DNA of 64,000 nucleotides, from the NCBI GenBank assembly GCA_027460525.1, contig JAPZAS010000026.1:30868-94867 (forward strand), in the 5' to 3' direction. The position numbers and the translations under genes were made by a program. Source of the stretch: Candidatus Methanoperedens sp. (lineage in GTDB: Archaea; Halobacteriota; Methanosarcinia; Methanosarcinales; Methanoperedenaceae). The notes under the pieces are model-generated. The model worked only from the letters and a program-made list of their open reading frames with translations, did not search any database and was not told where the DNA came from. The stretch's first letter is position 1; each line of letters starts with the position of its first letter. Below are positions 43,394 through 52,447 of the stretch, one piece after another.

Positions 43394-44632
43394 ATGAGTA
43401 AAATTGCAATCGACCCGAATATCAGATATCTTGAAGGCACGCAGCGCGTATTTGACCCTGAGACCACGCTTGCCAACACAACAAAGCTTCTTCCTAAAAT
43501 AGGAGTGACAAGGATTGCCAATATCACAGACCTTGACCGCATCGGCATTCCCGTATTCTCAGCCATAAGACCGAGCGCAGCGGCTGGCGCAATTTCCATA
43601 TACTCAGGAAAAGGTGCAACAGAGACCAATGCAAGGATTTCAGCTATCATGGAAAGCTTTGAGCGCTGCCTTGCAGAGCAGCCCGAGGTCAGCATCAACC
43701 TGAGCGGTATTCCGCTTGGCGCAGAGCGGGTCACAGATACCTATGAATCGCTCAGCGAGAGCGCTCCCACTTTATATCCTGATGCCCTTCTCCTGCCGCA
43801 GCCTTTGGCTGAATCCACGAGCCTTGAATGGGTTAAGGGACATGATTTAATGAATGATATCGAGGTATTCGTTCCTGACAATGCGGTTTTTCATCCATAT
43901 AATTCCAAAAGCAAAAGCCAGCTATTTCGCAGCAATACCAACGGTCTTGCCTCCGGGAATACCATCGAGGAGGCAGTACTCCACGGCTTGCTCGAAGTAA
44001 TAGAGAGGGATGCCCTCAGCATTGCGGAGTTCTCAAGAAATCCCGGCAGGGAAATCCTTCTTTCAGAAAGTGATGGATTGAATTACGAATTAAAAAGGCG
44101 GATGGAAGAAACCGGCATAATGGTCAAACTCTGGCTGCTGGATTCTGATATTGATATTCCCACAGTAGTAGCCGCACTTGACGATACCGTGCTGAAAGAC
44201 CCTGCGCTGCTTGTGATGGGCGCAGGGGCGCACCTCTCCCCCGAGATAGCGGTAACGAGGGCACTTACAGAGGCTGCGCAGAGTCGCGTTGTCCAGATAC
44301 ACGGGGCGCGCGAGGATACGGATAGGGAGCAGGTGGTGCGGACATTCGGATACGACCACATGAAAAAATTGAACAGTTACTGGTACCAAGAATTAGAGAA
44401 CGTGCGAATGGGCGAGTTGAAGGAAAGCTCAAGCAGCACGCCTGCTGCCAATATAAAAACTGTGCTTGAGTGCCTTGAAGGGATAGCCGACGGCGCAATA
44501 ATTGTCGATCTTTCAAGAGGCGTTGAAGTTCCTGTCATCAGGGCGATAATCCCTATGTTTGAACTCTATACCCTTGACCGCGAGAGAAAGGGGGAGCGCA
44601 TCAAGAAAAAGAAGAAGAGAGTGGCGCGATGA
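43394..44632 (+). CDS. ycaO: YcaO-domain protein for McrA thioamidation
   Basis: The protein has 412 residues. It is the methanogenesis marker 1 type YcaO: ATP-binding residues in ATETNARISAIMESFERCLA and AVLHGLLEVIERDALSIAEF, and a C-terminal RGVEVPVIRAIIP. With TfuA it makes the thioglycine in methyl-coenzyme M reductase alpha subunit, shown in Methanosarcina. The C-terminus is extended by a lysine-rich tail. The tfuA gene overlaps by ATGA. The pair supports a Mcr-containing organism, and hence methanogenesis or methane oxidation. Confidence 0.93.
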   Translation: MSKIAIDPNIRYLEGTQRVFDPETTLANTTKLLPKIGVTRIANITDLDRIGIPVFSAIRPSAAAGAISIYSGKGATETNARISAIMESFERCLAEQPEVSINLSGIPLGAERVTDTYESLSESAPTLYPDALLLPQPLAESTSLEWVKGHDLMNDIEVFVPDNAVFHPYNSKSKSQLFRSNTNGLASGNTIEEAVLHGLLEVIERDALSIAEFSRNPGREILLSESDGLNYELKRRMEETGIMVKLWLLDSDIDIPTVVAALDDTVLKDPALLVMGAGAHLSPEIAVTRALTEAAQSRVVQIHGAREDTDREQVVRTFGYDHMKKLNSYWYQELENVRMGELKESSSSTPAANIKTVLECLEGIADGAIIVDLSRGVEVPVIRAIIPMFELYTLDRERKGERIKKKKKRVAR

Positions 44633-45276
44633 AGTCCGTCGTGTACACAGGTACGAGCATAAGTCACAGCGACGCGAAAAAGATACTGGATGCCGAGTAC
44701 CGCCCTCCTGTGAAGCGCCACGATATCAGGAGACTTATGACATCGCCGCCTGAAATAATAGGGATTATAGACGGTGTTTTTTTTGACAGCGCCGCCGTTG
44801 CTCATCGCGAGATAATCGAAGCGCTAAAGTACGGCATTACAGTGGTTGGAGGGGGAAGCATGGGCGCACTTCGCGCTTCTGAGCTTGACTCATACGGCAT
44901 GATTGGCGTGGGAGAAATATATGCGATGTACAAAAATGGGAGCCTTGAGTCCGATGATGAGGTTGCGGTGACGTTTGATGCAGAAACCATGGAACCGCTG
45001 TCAATACCTCTTGTGAATATAAGGATGACCGCTAAGGCTTTGGCGGATGCCGGGATTCTGACCAAAGAGCAGACGGAAGCGGTCGTGGCTGCAGCCAAAA
45101 AATTGTTCTACCCGGACAGGAATTACCAGAATATTGCAGCTGAATCTGTAAAAGAGGGGATAATCACAGATTCGGAGAAGGAAAAGCTGCTTGGGTTTTT
45201 CAGGAAACATGAAGTTGATGTGAAGCGGCAGGATGCGGTTCTCGTGCTTCTGAAGATAAAAGAGCTTTTGAATTAA
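44629..45276 (+). CDS. tfuA: TfuA-like protein, partner of YcaO in McrA thioamidation
   Basis: The protein has 215 residues. It begins SVVYTGTSISHSDAKKIL and has the conserved core VGGGSMGALRASELDSYGMI and IYAMYKNGSLESDDEVAV. In methanogens TfuA supplies sulfide or otherwise helps YcaO convert a glycine of McrA to thioglycine. The start overlaps the ycaO stop (ATGA). Downstream is an A/T-rich gap with repeated GCAAAG words, then the MNT/HEPN module. Confidence 0.94.
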   Translation: MKSVVYTGTSISHSDAKKILDAEYRPPVKRHDIRRLMTSPPEIIGIIDGVFFDSAAVAHREIIEALKYGITVVGGGSMGALRASELDSYGMIGVGEIYAMYKNGSLESDDEVAVTFDAETMEPLSIPLVNIRMTAKALADAGILTKEQTEAVVAAAKKLFYPDRNYQNIAAESVKEGIITDSEKEKLLGFFRKHEVDVKRQDAVLVLLKIKELLN

Positions 45277-45349
45277 CCGCAAAGTGGCGCAAAATTCAAA
45301 GGATAAGATAATATTGAATTAATAACGTATTGAGATAAAGTGCGAAAAT

Positions 45350-45643
45350 ATGAAAAGCATTGAAGAGATAAAATCAATCCTGAGAGGTCAGAAGGATAGG
45401 CTAAGAAAGACTTACAGGGTGAAAGAGATAGGTATTTTCGGCTCTTATGTCCGGGGAGAGCAGAAAGAGAAAAGCGATCTTGATGTCCTGGTTGAATTTG
45501 ATGAGCCAGTAAGTCTTCTCTGGCTTGTAAAAGTGGAGATTTATTTGTCCGAGCTTCTGGGCGTAAAAGTTGACCTCGTGCCCAAGAAGGACGTAAGACC
45601 TGAGCTAAAAGAAAGAATTCTTAAAGAGGCGGTATATCTGTGA
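45350..45643 (+). CDS. mntA: Minimal nucleotidyltransferase (MntA-like antitoxin)
   Basis: The protein has 97 residues. The active-site pattern is clear: [20 protein letters not shown] (GS then DxD), followed by [11 protein letters not shown]. In the MntA/HepT system this enzyme adds AMP units to the HEPN toxin and silences it. The HEPN gene follows with a GTGA overlap. GIFGS is the usual form and all expected catalytic residues are present. Confidence 0.94.
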   Translation: MKSIEEIKSILRGQKDRLRKTYRVKEIGIFGSYVRGEQKEKSDLDVLVEFDEPVSLLWLVKVEIYLSELLGVKVDLVPKKDVRPELKERILKEAVYL

Positions 45644-46002
45644 ATCGTGATATTTCCATATATCTCAAGGATATCCTCGAAAACATGGAACGGGCGGAAA
45701 AGTTCGTGGAAGGGAAGGATTATGAGGATTTTGTCAAGGATGAAAGAACGAACTTTGCTGTAATAAGGTGCATTGAGATAATTGGAGAAGCAGCAAAGCA
45801 TATCCCTGAAGAAATTAGAGAAAAATATCCTGAGGTTCCATGGAAAGAAATCGCAGGGATGCGGGATAAAGTTATTCATGCTTATTTTGGTGTGAGCCTT
45901 GAAAGAGTCTGGATTGTAATAAAGGAGATTATACCCCAGTTAAAACCGGACATAAAAAAAGCTCTTTCTGAACAAAAAAGAAATGATATTGAAACAAAGT
46001 GA
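45640..46002 (+). CDS. hepT: HEPN-domain RNase toxin (HepT-like, DUF86)
   Basis: The protein has 120 residues of helical HEPN fold. It contains the RX4HxY motif as RDKVIHAYF near residue 93, the RNase active site, and the conserved [14 protein letters not shown] helix. It is expected to cut tRNA or mRNA unless modified by MntA. A GTG start overlaps the mntA stop. No other genes belong to the module. Confidence 0.93.
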   Translation: MNRDISIYLKDILENMERAEKFVEGKDYEDFVKDERTNFAVIRCIEIIGEAAKHIPEEIREKYPEVPWKEIAGMRDKVIHAYFGVSLERVWIVIKEIIPQLKPDIKKALSEQKRNDIETK

Positions 46003-46144
46003 TGAACTGCTGGCTAAAGGGTGGATACAAATTGTACATACCCTTGTTGCAGATACTTTCTTTGCGAACTTTGCGTTCTCTGCGATGGGATTTTTTGATT
46101 CCACTGGTTACAGAACGCCAAAGTAAGCAATTAAGAGGAAAAAC

Positions 46145-47308
46145 ATGAAATACAATGTCGTTGTCGTTGGTGCAGGACCGGCTGGCGCAATAGCTGCGAA
46201 ATATGCTGCCCGGAATGGCGCCAGCACCTTATTGATTGAAGAACATGCCAGCATCGGCTCACCTGTCCAGTGCACAGGTCTCATAAGCACCGCCGCCCTC
46301 AAGGAATGCGAAACAGGAGAGGGGAATTTTGTTTTAGCTAGGATGAAAGGGGCCTTTGTGTACGCCCCGAACTGCCAAGAGTTAAGAGTGGAAGGAAAGG
46401 ATGTAAAAGCGTATGTTATAGACAGGAAAATTTTTGACAGGGCGCTTGTTGAACGCTCGCTGGATGCCGGGGTTGACCTGCTTCTAAAGACGCGGTTTAT
46501 CGGCATGGAGAAGGGGAAAATATCGGTAATCTCAAACGGGGAGCAAAAAGAGATTCAGGCAGGCGTTGTTATCGGAGCCGACGGAATCCAGAGCAGCGTG
46601 GGCAGGGCTGCAGGACTTCCGAGATGCGAAAAATTCTTATCCGCCATCCAGTTTGAAGCCCCTTATGCTGCAAAAGACCCTGAATTTGTGGAGATATTCA
46701 CGGGAAACGACATTGCGCCAGGATTTTTTGCATGGGCAGTGCCGTTTCAAGGTTTGGCACGTATCGGTCTTGCAAAGAACCCTGGCATTCCTGTGCAGGT
46801 CTTCCTTGAAAAACTGCTACAACATCCTGTTGTTGCCTCACGATACAGGGGTTCGCGCACAGAATTCGTGCTCGGAGGAATACCTCTTGGTCCTCCTGTG
46901 AAAACCGCAACCAGTGGCGTGATGCTTGTCGGGGATGCGGCAGGACAGGTAAAACCTACGTCGGGAGGAGGTATTTACATGGGCGCTGTTTGCGCCAAAA
47001 TAGCGGGTGAAGTTGCAGCCAGAGCATCGAGAGAAGAGGCAAAGCTTGAGGAGTATGAAAAAAGATGGCGGGGCGCCGTGGGAAGGGAACTTGCCATCGG
47101 GATGAGGATTCATAAGAGCCTCGGGAAATTGAGCGATGAAAACCTGAACGAATTCGTTGCCTTCCTCAACAAACCTGCGATAAGAGAGGTTATCACGGAA
47201 TACGGGGACATGGATCATCCCTCGATACTATTGCAAAAACTTATAAAAAGCGGGGATAAGATGCAGCTTATAAAATTACTGGGAGTTGCCTTTAAAACGC
47301 TTTTTTAG
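46145..47308 (+). CDS. Geranylgeranyl reductase-family flavoprotein
   Basis: The protein has 387 residues. An FAD-binding N-terminus (VVVGAGPAGAIAAKYAARNG), the PxxC-type GSPVQCTGLIS segment, VIGADGIQSSVGRAAGL and GDAAGQVKPTSGGGIYMG identify the GGR family. The archaeal enzymes saturate the isoprenoid chains of archaeol lipids or of quinone and methanophenazine tails. The sequence alone does not tell which. The gene stands alone after the MNT/HEPN pair, with an upstream region containing GCAAAG-type words. Confidence 0.9.
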   Translation: MKYNVVVVGAGPAGAIAAKYAARNGASTLLIEEHASIGSPVQCTGLISTAALKECETGEGNFVLARMKGAFVYAPNCQELRVEGKDVKAYVIDRKIFDRALVERSLDAGVDLLLKTRFIGMEKGKISVISNGEQKEIQAGVVIGADGIQSSVGRAAGLPRCEKFLSAIQFEAPYAAKDPEFVEIFTGNDIAPGFFAWAVPFQGLARIGLAKNPGIPVQVFLEKLLQHPVVASRYRGSRTEFVLGGIPLGPPVKTATSGVMLVGDAAGQVKPTSGGGIYMGAVCAKIAGEVAARASREEAKLEEYEKRWRGAVGRELAIGMRIHKSLGKLSDENLNEFVAFLNKPAIREVITEYGDMDHPSILLQKLIKSGDKMQLIKLLGVAFKTLF

Positions 47309-47358
47309 GTCACGACAACATAAATCCAGAAAAAAAAATTTCTCGGAAGTTAAATTTA

Positions 47359-47370
47359 AGTATTAATACT
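47359..47370. promoter_or_regulatory. Palindrome in the cytochrome gene promoter region
   Basis: AGTATTAATACT at 47359-47370 is a perfect 12-base palindrome in the A/T-rich region 80 bases before the lipoprotein gene. AATTAATATTG at 47374-47384 follows. It may combine a TATA-like element and an operator. This is suggested by symmetry and position only. Confidence 0.3.
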
Positions 47371-47441
47371 GATAATTAATATTGAAAGTAATCCGCGGGG
47401 AGGATTATTTCTGCATATTTAAGATAACAGGAGGAAATACC

Positions 47442-48824
47442 ATGAAAAATAATATTAAGTACGGTTTAGTACTGTTGCTTGTGGTTGTAGGTGTTTTAAT
47501 AGCGGCTGGCTGCGTGGGCCCACAGCAATCCACACCTGCCGCCCCAACGGTTACAGAAACAACCACAGCCCCAGTATCCAATGAAAACGACCGCATGATC
47601 GACCAGAACGCCCAGACAATGATGGAGCAGGGCAGGCAAACCTTCCGCTTCGACACGTTCGGCGATGAGGCTTTCTGGGGTGATTCGCTCAAGGTTCACC
47701 AGGCAATTGCAGGCGCAGCTAACGGAGGCGTGGGACCTGGTGTGAGCCCGAAGACTGCCCTGGCTGTGGGTTTAAAAGTTGATGCGGATGCTCTTCCCAA
47801 AGACCTGGTCGAGAATCTCAAGGCAGGAAAGGTCAATCTGGATGACCCGGCAACTACGCTGGCTCTTCTGAAACTCAACGCGGTTGTAGGTGTTAAAGGT
47901 ACATTCGACAATGCTGGAAAGCTGCAGTCGGTTGGAATTACTTGTGCTTTCTGCCATTCGACAGTGGACGATTCACTCTCTGCCGGTATCGGTCATCGTC
48001 TTGACGGCTGGGCAAACCGCGATCTTAACGTCGGGGCAATCGTAAATCTATCCCCTGACCTTACCCCAGTGGCAAAACTCCTGAACGTTCCAGAACCAAC
48101 AGTGAGAGCGGTGCTCAACAGCTGGGGCCCTGGTAAATTCGATGCCGAGCTCTTCCTGGATGGTAAAGCCTTCCGCCCGGATGGTAAATCCGCAGCCACG
48201 CTCATTCCTCCAGCTTTCGGTCTTGCAGGTGTGAACCTTCATACATGGACAGGATGGGGTTCTGTTACGTACTGGAATGCCTTCGTCGCCAATCTGGAGA
48301 TGCACGGCAAAGGGAATTTCTTTGATCCCAGGTTGGATAATGCATCCCAGTTCCCGATAGCAGCAGCCAACAAGTTTGGTCATGTAACTACCAGCCCTGA
48401 CGATGACATGATCACCTCAAAGCTCCCTGCGCTTCAGTTCTATCAGCTTTCCATCCCTGCGCCCAAGCCGCCCGAGGGCAGTTTCGATAAGGAGGCAGCC
48501 AAACGCGGGGACGACCTCTTCGGCGGTAAGGCTGCATGCGGCAGGTGCCACATCGACCCTCTCAGGACAGAGCCAGGCTGGAACATGCATAACGCCAGCG
48601 AGATGGGGATTGATGATTTCCAGTCAAACCGTGCGCCTGACCGCATGTACAGAACATCACCTCTTGCGGGAATCTGGACTCACCAGAAGGGCGGCTTCTT
48701 CCACGATGGTCGCTTTGCTACTCTGATGGATGTTGTAAATCACTATAACACCACCTTTAAGCTGAACCTGACCCCGCAGGAAAAGAGTGATATAGTTGAG
48801 TATATGAAATCGCTTCCAGACTAA
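47442..48824 (+). CDS. Di-haem cytochrome c lipoprotein (MauG/peroxidase-like)
   Basis: The protein has 460 residues from ATG 47442, which has GGAGG upstream. A signal peptide ends with the lipobox-like IAAGC, so it is probably a lipoprotein on the outer face of the membrane. A Thr/Pro-rich linker follows. Two haem c sites are seen: CAFCH at residues 168-172 and CGRCH at 366-370. The C-terminal region HQKGGFFHDGRFATLMDVV to the end resembles bacterial di-haem cytochrome c peroxidases. The middle has Met and His (WNMHNASEM) that may ligate haem. It may accept electrons outside the cell, in keeping with the ANME lifestyle. Confidence 0.85.
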   Translation: MKNNIKYGLVLLLVVVGVLIAAGCVGPQQSTPAAPTVTETTTAPVSNENDRMIDQNAQTMMEQGRQTFRFDTFGDEAFWGDSLKVHQAIAGAANGGVGPGVSPKTALAVGLKVDADALPKDLVENLKAGKVNLDDPATTLALLKLNAVVGVKGTFDNAGKLQSVGITCAFCHSTVDDSLSAGIGHRLDGWANRDLNVGAIVNLSPDLTPVAKLLNVPEPTVRAVLNSWGPGKFDAELFLDGKAFRPDGKSAATLIPPAFGLAGVNLHTWTGWGSVTYWNAFVANLEMHGKGNFFDPRLDNASQFPIAAANKFGHVTTSPDDDMITSKLPALQFYQLSIPAPKPPEGSFDKEAAKRGDDLFGGKAACGRCHIDPLRTEPGWNMHNASEMGIDDFQSNRAPDRMYRTSPLAGIWTHQKGGFFHDGRFATLMDVVNHYNTTFKLNLTPQEKSDIVEYMKSLPD

Positions 48825-48841
48825 TCTGTACTTTGGCTGTT

Positions 48842-48884
48842 GGTCGGCAATAAATGCGGCTGACCTTCAGCTATTATTTTTTTT
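48842..48884. terminator. Hairpin and T-run between the cytochrome and DNA polymerase IV genes
   Basis: GGTCGGC (48842-48848) pairs with GCTGACC (48859-48865), with one G-U pair, and eight T follow at 48877-48884. It lies in the short convergent interval between two stops, so it can serve the plus-strand cytochrome gene. Confidence 0.5.
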
Positions 48885-48889
48885 AATTG

Positions 48890-49969
48890 TTATGCAAATT
48901 CTTTTATCAATCTCTGCCTTGTCCTTCGTTTTTCAAGTTTGAAGAGCCTGATTCCTATAAGCCTGACCATCTTATCATCAATAAATTCCATCAGAAGTGC
49001 CTTCGAAGTATCCTTTATTGTACCGAGGTCGTCTGTGAAGTGCACAAAAGTATGCGCCTTTGTGCGAGTTATGAATCGTTTGTATCTCACTTTTATCGTC
49101 AGCGTCTTGAAAAGGAAGCCTTCGTCAAGAAGCGCCTTGTGGACATCCTCTGCCAGCGCCTCCATGGTCTGGTTCAGGATTTCAGCATTATCCGTATCCT
49201 CCTCAAATGTTGTCTCCCTGCTTATGGACTTGCAGCATTCTTCTTCCCTTACCTCGCTCTCATCTATACCCAGTGCAAGTTCATGCATATATATACCCCA
49301 TTTTCCAAAGCGAGACAACAATTTCTGGATGTCGTATTCAGCAAGCTGCCCGATAGTTTCAATGCCCATGGTCTTCAATTCAGCCTCTGTCTTTTTCCCT
49401 ATGCCCAGTATTTTCCGGACAGGAAGGTGTGAGAAGAATTCCGCAACCCGTGAGGGCTCAACAATAGTCAAGCCGTCAGGTTTTTTGTAATCCGAGGCTA
49501 TCTTTGCCACGATCTTGTTGGGTCCCACCCCTGCGGAGCAGGTCAGCTTTTCCTTCTCCATTATCTCTTTTTTAATCTTCAGGGCAAGCTCCTTTGCAGC
49601 CTCAAAGCTTCTGATATTGCTCACATCAAGATAAGCCTCGTCTATGCTCACCTGCTGGAACTTCCCGGCGCAGCTGCGCAGTATTTTCATCACTTCTCCT
49701 GATGCACCGACATAGAGAGGGAAATTCACAGGAAGGTATACGGCTGTCGGACAGAGCTTATAAGCACGTGAAATTGGCATCCCTGACTTTATTCCGTATT
49801 TCCTGGCTTCATAGGAGCATGTGCTCACCACACCCCTCCCCTTTCCTCCTTTCGGGTCTGCCCCCACGACTACAGGCTTGCCGGTAAGTTCGGGTTTCTC
49901 CCTCACCTCCACAGATGCAAAGAAGCTGTCCATGTCAACATGGAGGATTATCCTGTTATTGTCTGTCAT
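48890..49969 (-). CDS. dinB: DNA polymerase IV (Y family, Dpo4/Dbh)
   Basis: This is a translesion polymerase. From ATG 49969 it has 359 residues. Landmarks are HVDMDSFFASVEVREKPEL at the start, VVSTCSYEARKYGIKSGMPI, VSIDEAYLDVSNI with catalytic acids, GVGPNKIVAKIASDYKKPDG and a little finger domain up to about residue 340. The C-terminus (KLEKRRTRQRLIKEFA) lacks the clear PCNA-interaction QxxL motif at its tail. The open frame continues to 50116 upstream but that part overlaps the divergent gene at 50064. Confidence 0.95.
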   Translation of the reverse strand: MTDNNRIILHVDMDSFFASVEVREKPELTGKPVVVGADPKGGKGRGVVSTCSYEARKYGIKSGMPISRAYKLCPTAVYLPVNFPLYVGASGEVMKILRSCAGKFQQVSIDEAYLDVSNIRSFEAAKELALKIKKEIMEKEKLTCSAGVGPNKIVAKIASDYKKPDGLTIVEPSRVAEFFSHLPVRKILGIGKKTEAELKTMGIETIGQLAEYDIQKLLSRFGKWGIYMHELALGIDESEVREEECCKSISRETTFEEDTDNAEILNQTMEALAEDVHKALLDEGFLFKTLTIKVRYKRFITRTKAHTFVHFTDDLGTIKDTSKALLMEFIDDKMVRLIGIRLFKLEKRRTRQRLIKEFA

Positions 49970-50003
49970 TTTCTCCAGTGCCTCATAACGAAATAACGAA
50001 AGC

Positions 50004-50015
50004 TTAATATAAAAG
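50004..50015 (+). promoter_or_regulatory. TATA-like box before the HdrE/HdrD-like operon
   Basis: TTAATATAAAAG at 50004-50015 lies 49-60 bases before ATG 50064, and GGAGGA lies just before that ATG. It is a fair archaeal TATA box. It could serve either the HdrE-like gene or, less likely, the divergent polymerase gene. Confidence 0.4.
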
Positions 50016-50063
50016 TGATTCTTAGGGGGATGAAAGCCATCATGGCAGAAATAGGAGGAAAAA

Positions 50064-50894
50064 ATGACAGAAGGTCTACCGATTGGTAATAAAGAAGTTT
50101 TCGACACACTTTTCATAGATTACAGGATAATGGTTACTGTAGCCGTTATCTCTATAATCATATTCTTTGTAGGACTGTACCTGCAACTATCGAAATGGGG
50201 ACGCGGCATCCCCGAAGGAGCCACTCAGCCCCTTGGCGCATGGGGCACACTTAAATTAATCGTTCACCGGATATTTGAGAAGGGCATAGGAGCAGCCCTC
50301 GGAATAATAATCCTGGACGGTTTATTCCAGCGCAGGACATGGCGGCGGAGAAAGAGCGAATGGGTGATGCATATACTCATTTTCTGGGGATTTTTCGGGT
50401 TATTTATATTAACCGTAGTCGCAGCAGCAGCAGAATTCTATGGACCGTTCATCTTAAATGAACCTGCCGGAAATCCGCAATTTTTTATCAATACATTTGC
50501 CGTCCTCAAGGTTCCGAATCTTATATTGGCTTCCATGTTGACCATTGGAATTATAATAGCGGCAGTGAGAAGACTTGCGTTCGCGGATGTTCCGCCCGCA
50601 AGATGGACAAGCGTTGACTGGATATCTATTGGAGGATTGAGCATCGTTATAATTACTGGCTTTCTGGCATATTACCTCAGACTGGATGTTTATAGCGTAA
50701 CCGGTCGCATGTTAGTGAGTCAATATGCGGCAACATCTCCTGCCTTTTTCAACAACGCCACTGTGGTTTTCCATGAGGTCTTCACCTTGCTGTTCTGTGT
50801 TGCTTATCTACCCTTCGGCAAGCTCTTCCACATGTTCGTGACACCGCTTGTGATAATGATGAATAAGGGCGGCTATGCGGAGGTCAACGCGTAA
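50064..50894 (+). CDS. HdrE/NarI-like b-type cytochrome membrane subunit
   Basis: The protein has 276 residues and about six membrane helices. Histidines in or near helices (EWVMHILIFWGFFG, VVFHEVFTLLF, GKLFHMFVTP) could bind haem b. It resembles the membrane subunit HdrE of methanophenazine-linked heterodisulfide reductase and the DsrM/NarI group. It is followed, 54 bases on, by an iron-sulfur HdrD-like gene. The pair would pass electrons between a membrane quinone or phenazine and the iron-sulfur protein. An extra-long hydrophilic loop lies after the first helix (WGRGIPEGATQPLGAW). Confidence 0.83.
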   Translation: MTEGLPIGNKEVFDTLFIDYRIMVTVAVISIIIFFVGLYLQLSKWGRGIPEGATQPLGAWGTLKLIVHRIFEKGIGAALGIIILDGLFQRRTWRRRKSEWVMHILIFWGFFGLFILTVVAAAAEFYGPFILNEPAGNPQFFINTFAVLKVPNLILASMLTIGIIIAAVRRLAFADVPPARWTSVDWISIGGLSIVIITGFLAYYLRLDVYSVTGRMLVSQYAATSPAFFNNATVVFHEVFTLLFCVAYLPFGKLFHMFVTPLVIMMNKGGYAEVNA

Positions 50895-50896
50895 AT

Positions 50897-50912
50897 CGTT
50901 AGCCCCCTAACG
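50897..50912. repeat. Short hairpin between the HdrE-like and HdrD-like genes
   Basis: CGTTAG (50897-50902), four C, CTAACG (50907-50912) form a perfect six-base stem just after the first stop. An A/T-rich stretch with TTTATAATATG follows, which might be a second promoter. The hairpin may affect mRNA processing between the two subunits. Confidence 0.4.
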
Positions 50913-50948
50913 AACAATATTTATAATATGTAAACATAGGAGATAAAC

Positions 50949-52322
50949 ATGGCAAAAAATAAACCTGCAATTTCGCTTCAAAATTTAACGCCCACGCAAT
51001 TGATGGAGTACGATGCGTGCACACGATGCGGCGAATGCGTCAAGTACTGCCCGACGTATGCCGCGAGAAATAAAGACCAGGCTATCGAGCCTAGGGATAA
51101 AATCGTCCGCTGGAGGGAATTCGTAACCAAGAGCTATGGCTGGAAAGCAAAGCTATTTGGTCCTGCTGCAATTCCGCCTGAGGATATCAAGAAATTCACG
51201 GATGACCTGTACAATTGTACCACCTGCGGCATGTGCGGCACTGTATGCTGCGCCGGCATAGATACGATAGAACTCTGGGAAGCCACCCGTGCAAACCTCG
51301 TAAAGCATGGAACGGGTCCATACGGCAAACAGAGCCTGTTCCCGAAGCTAATAGGAGAACAGCATAACCCTTATCTCAAGCAGCAAAAGGACCGCCTTGC
51401 CTGGATGACCCCAGATATCAAGATTGCCGAAAAGTCGGATATCGCCTACTTCATCGGCTGCACTGCAGGATACAACCAGCAGGTGCTCTGCGTCAACACA
51501 GCAAGGATTCTGAACAAACTCAACGTTCCTTTCATGGTTCTTGGAGAGGATGAATGGTGCTGCGCCTCTGCGCTCATAAGGACAGGACAGCAGCATCTCA
51601 ATGACGTGCCAAAACAGGCTGCACTGCATAATGTCGAGGCGCTTCGGGCACGCGGTGCAAAAAGAGTAATATTTGCCTGTGCAGGATGTTTCAGGGCAGC
51701 AAAGATCGACTGGCCGCGTGCATATGGAAAACCACTGCCTTTTGAAGCAGTCCACATGTCCCAGTTCCTTGCAGAGCAGCTTGATGCTGGAAAGATAAAA
51801 TGGGAAAAGAGTTTTAATAAAACCGTCACCTATCACGACCCCTGCCACCTTGGAAGACACGTTGGCGTGTTTGAGGAGCCCAGGAAAGTCTTAAAGAGCA
51901 TGCCCGGCATCAAGCTTGTGGAGATGGAGAGGAACCGCAATGAGCAGAGATGCTGCGGCGCTGGTGGAGGCGTGAAGGCAGGTATTCCTGACCTCGCACT
52001 TGCGGTTGCGAAAGACCGCATGAACGATGCCAAGGCAACAGGTGCGGAAGTCTTGATCAGCACGTGCCCGTTCTGCAGGCGCAACCTTATTGACGGCAGG
52101 GATGAACTCAAGCTCGATATGTACATGGACGACCTCGTGGTTCTCAGTGCCAATCTGATGGGTCTGAGCACAGACATCAAGTCCCCGGCCCCCGGTGCGC
52201 CAAAAGAGATGATCAGCGACCTCTTCAGGACGCAGACCATACCACCAAAGCCGCCTGAGCCGCCGAAAGAAGCTCCAAAGGCTGCCCCGAAAGAGGCACC
52301 CAAGGAAGCTCCCAAGAAGTAG
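50949..52322 (+). CDS. HdrD-like iron-sulfur protein with two CCG domains
   Basis: The protein has 457 residues. Two ferredoxin-like motifs are [14 protein letters not shown] near residue 23 and [14 protein letters not shown] near residue 93. Two CCG-type domains follow: one with [19 protein letters not shown] and CAGCFRAAK, the other with [21 protein letters not shown] and CPFCRRNL. This is the plan of HdrD, DsrK and GlpC-like proteins. The end is unusual: a Pro/Ala/Lys-rich repeat tail ([20 protein letters not shown]) of about 25 residues. It is the partner of the HdrE-like cytochrome. Whether the substrate is CoM-S-S-CoB or another disulfide is not shown. Confidence 0.88.
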   Translation: MAKNKPAISLQNLTPTQLMEYDACTRCGECVKYCPTYAARNKDQAIEPRDKIVRWREFVTKSYGWKAKLFGPAAIPPEDIKKFTDDLYNCTTCGMCGTVCCAGIDTIELWEATRANLVKHGTGPYGKQSLFPKLIGEQHNPYLKQQKDRLAWMTPDIKIAEKSDIAYFIGCTAGYNQQVLCVNTARILNKLNVPFMVLGEDEWCCASALIRTGQQHLNDVPKQAALHNVEALRARGAKRVIFACAGCFRAAKIDWPRAYGKPLPFEAVHMSQFLAEQLDAGKIKWEKSFNKTVTYHDPCHLGRHVGVFEEPRKVLKSMPGIKLVEMERNRNEQRCCGAGGGVKAGIPDLALAVAKDRMNDAKATGAEVLISTCPFCRRNLIDGRDELKLDMYMDDLVVLSANLMGLSTDIKSPAPGAPKEMISDLFRTQTIPPKPPEPPKEAPKAAPKEAPKEAPKK

Positions 52323-52348
52323 GCATCTGCCTACTTTCAACTTTTTTT
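52317..52348 (+). terminator. Perfect hairpin and T-run after the HdrD-like gene
   Basis: AAGTAGGCA (52317-52325), loop TC, TGCCTACTT (52328-52336) form a perfect nine-base stem that includes the stop codon; seven T follow at 52342-52348. It looks like a bacterial-style terminator and should end the HdrE/HdrD transcript. Confidence 0.6.
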
Positions 52349-52447
52349 ATTGCATCATTTTTTACTGTCAGACACTTTTCCTGTTTCCCCGGAATTAGTC
52401 GGTAAAATTAAATAGCAGCGAAGATTATATTCACTGAGGTGAGTGGA

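Noticed and set aside
51348..52340. Several minus-strand ORFs antisense to the HdrD-like gene
   Set aside because: They are mirror frames of a gene with clear Fe-S motifs and show no domains of their own.
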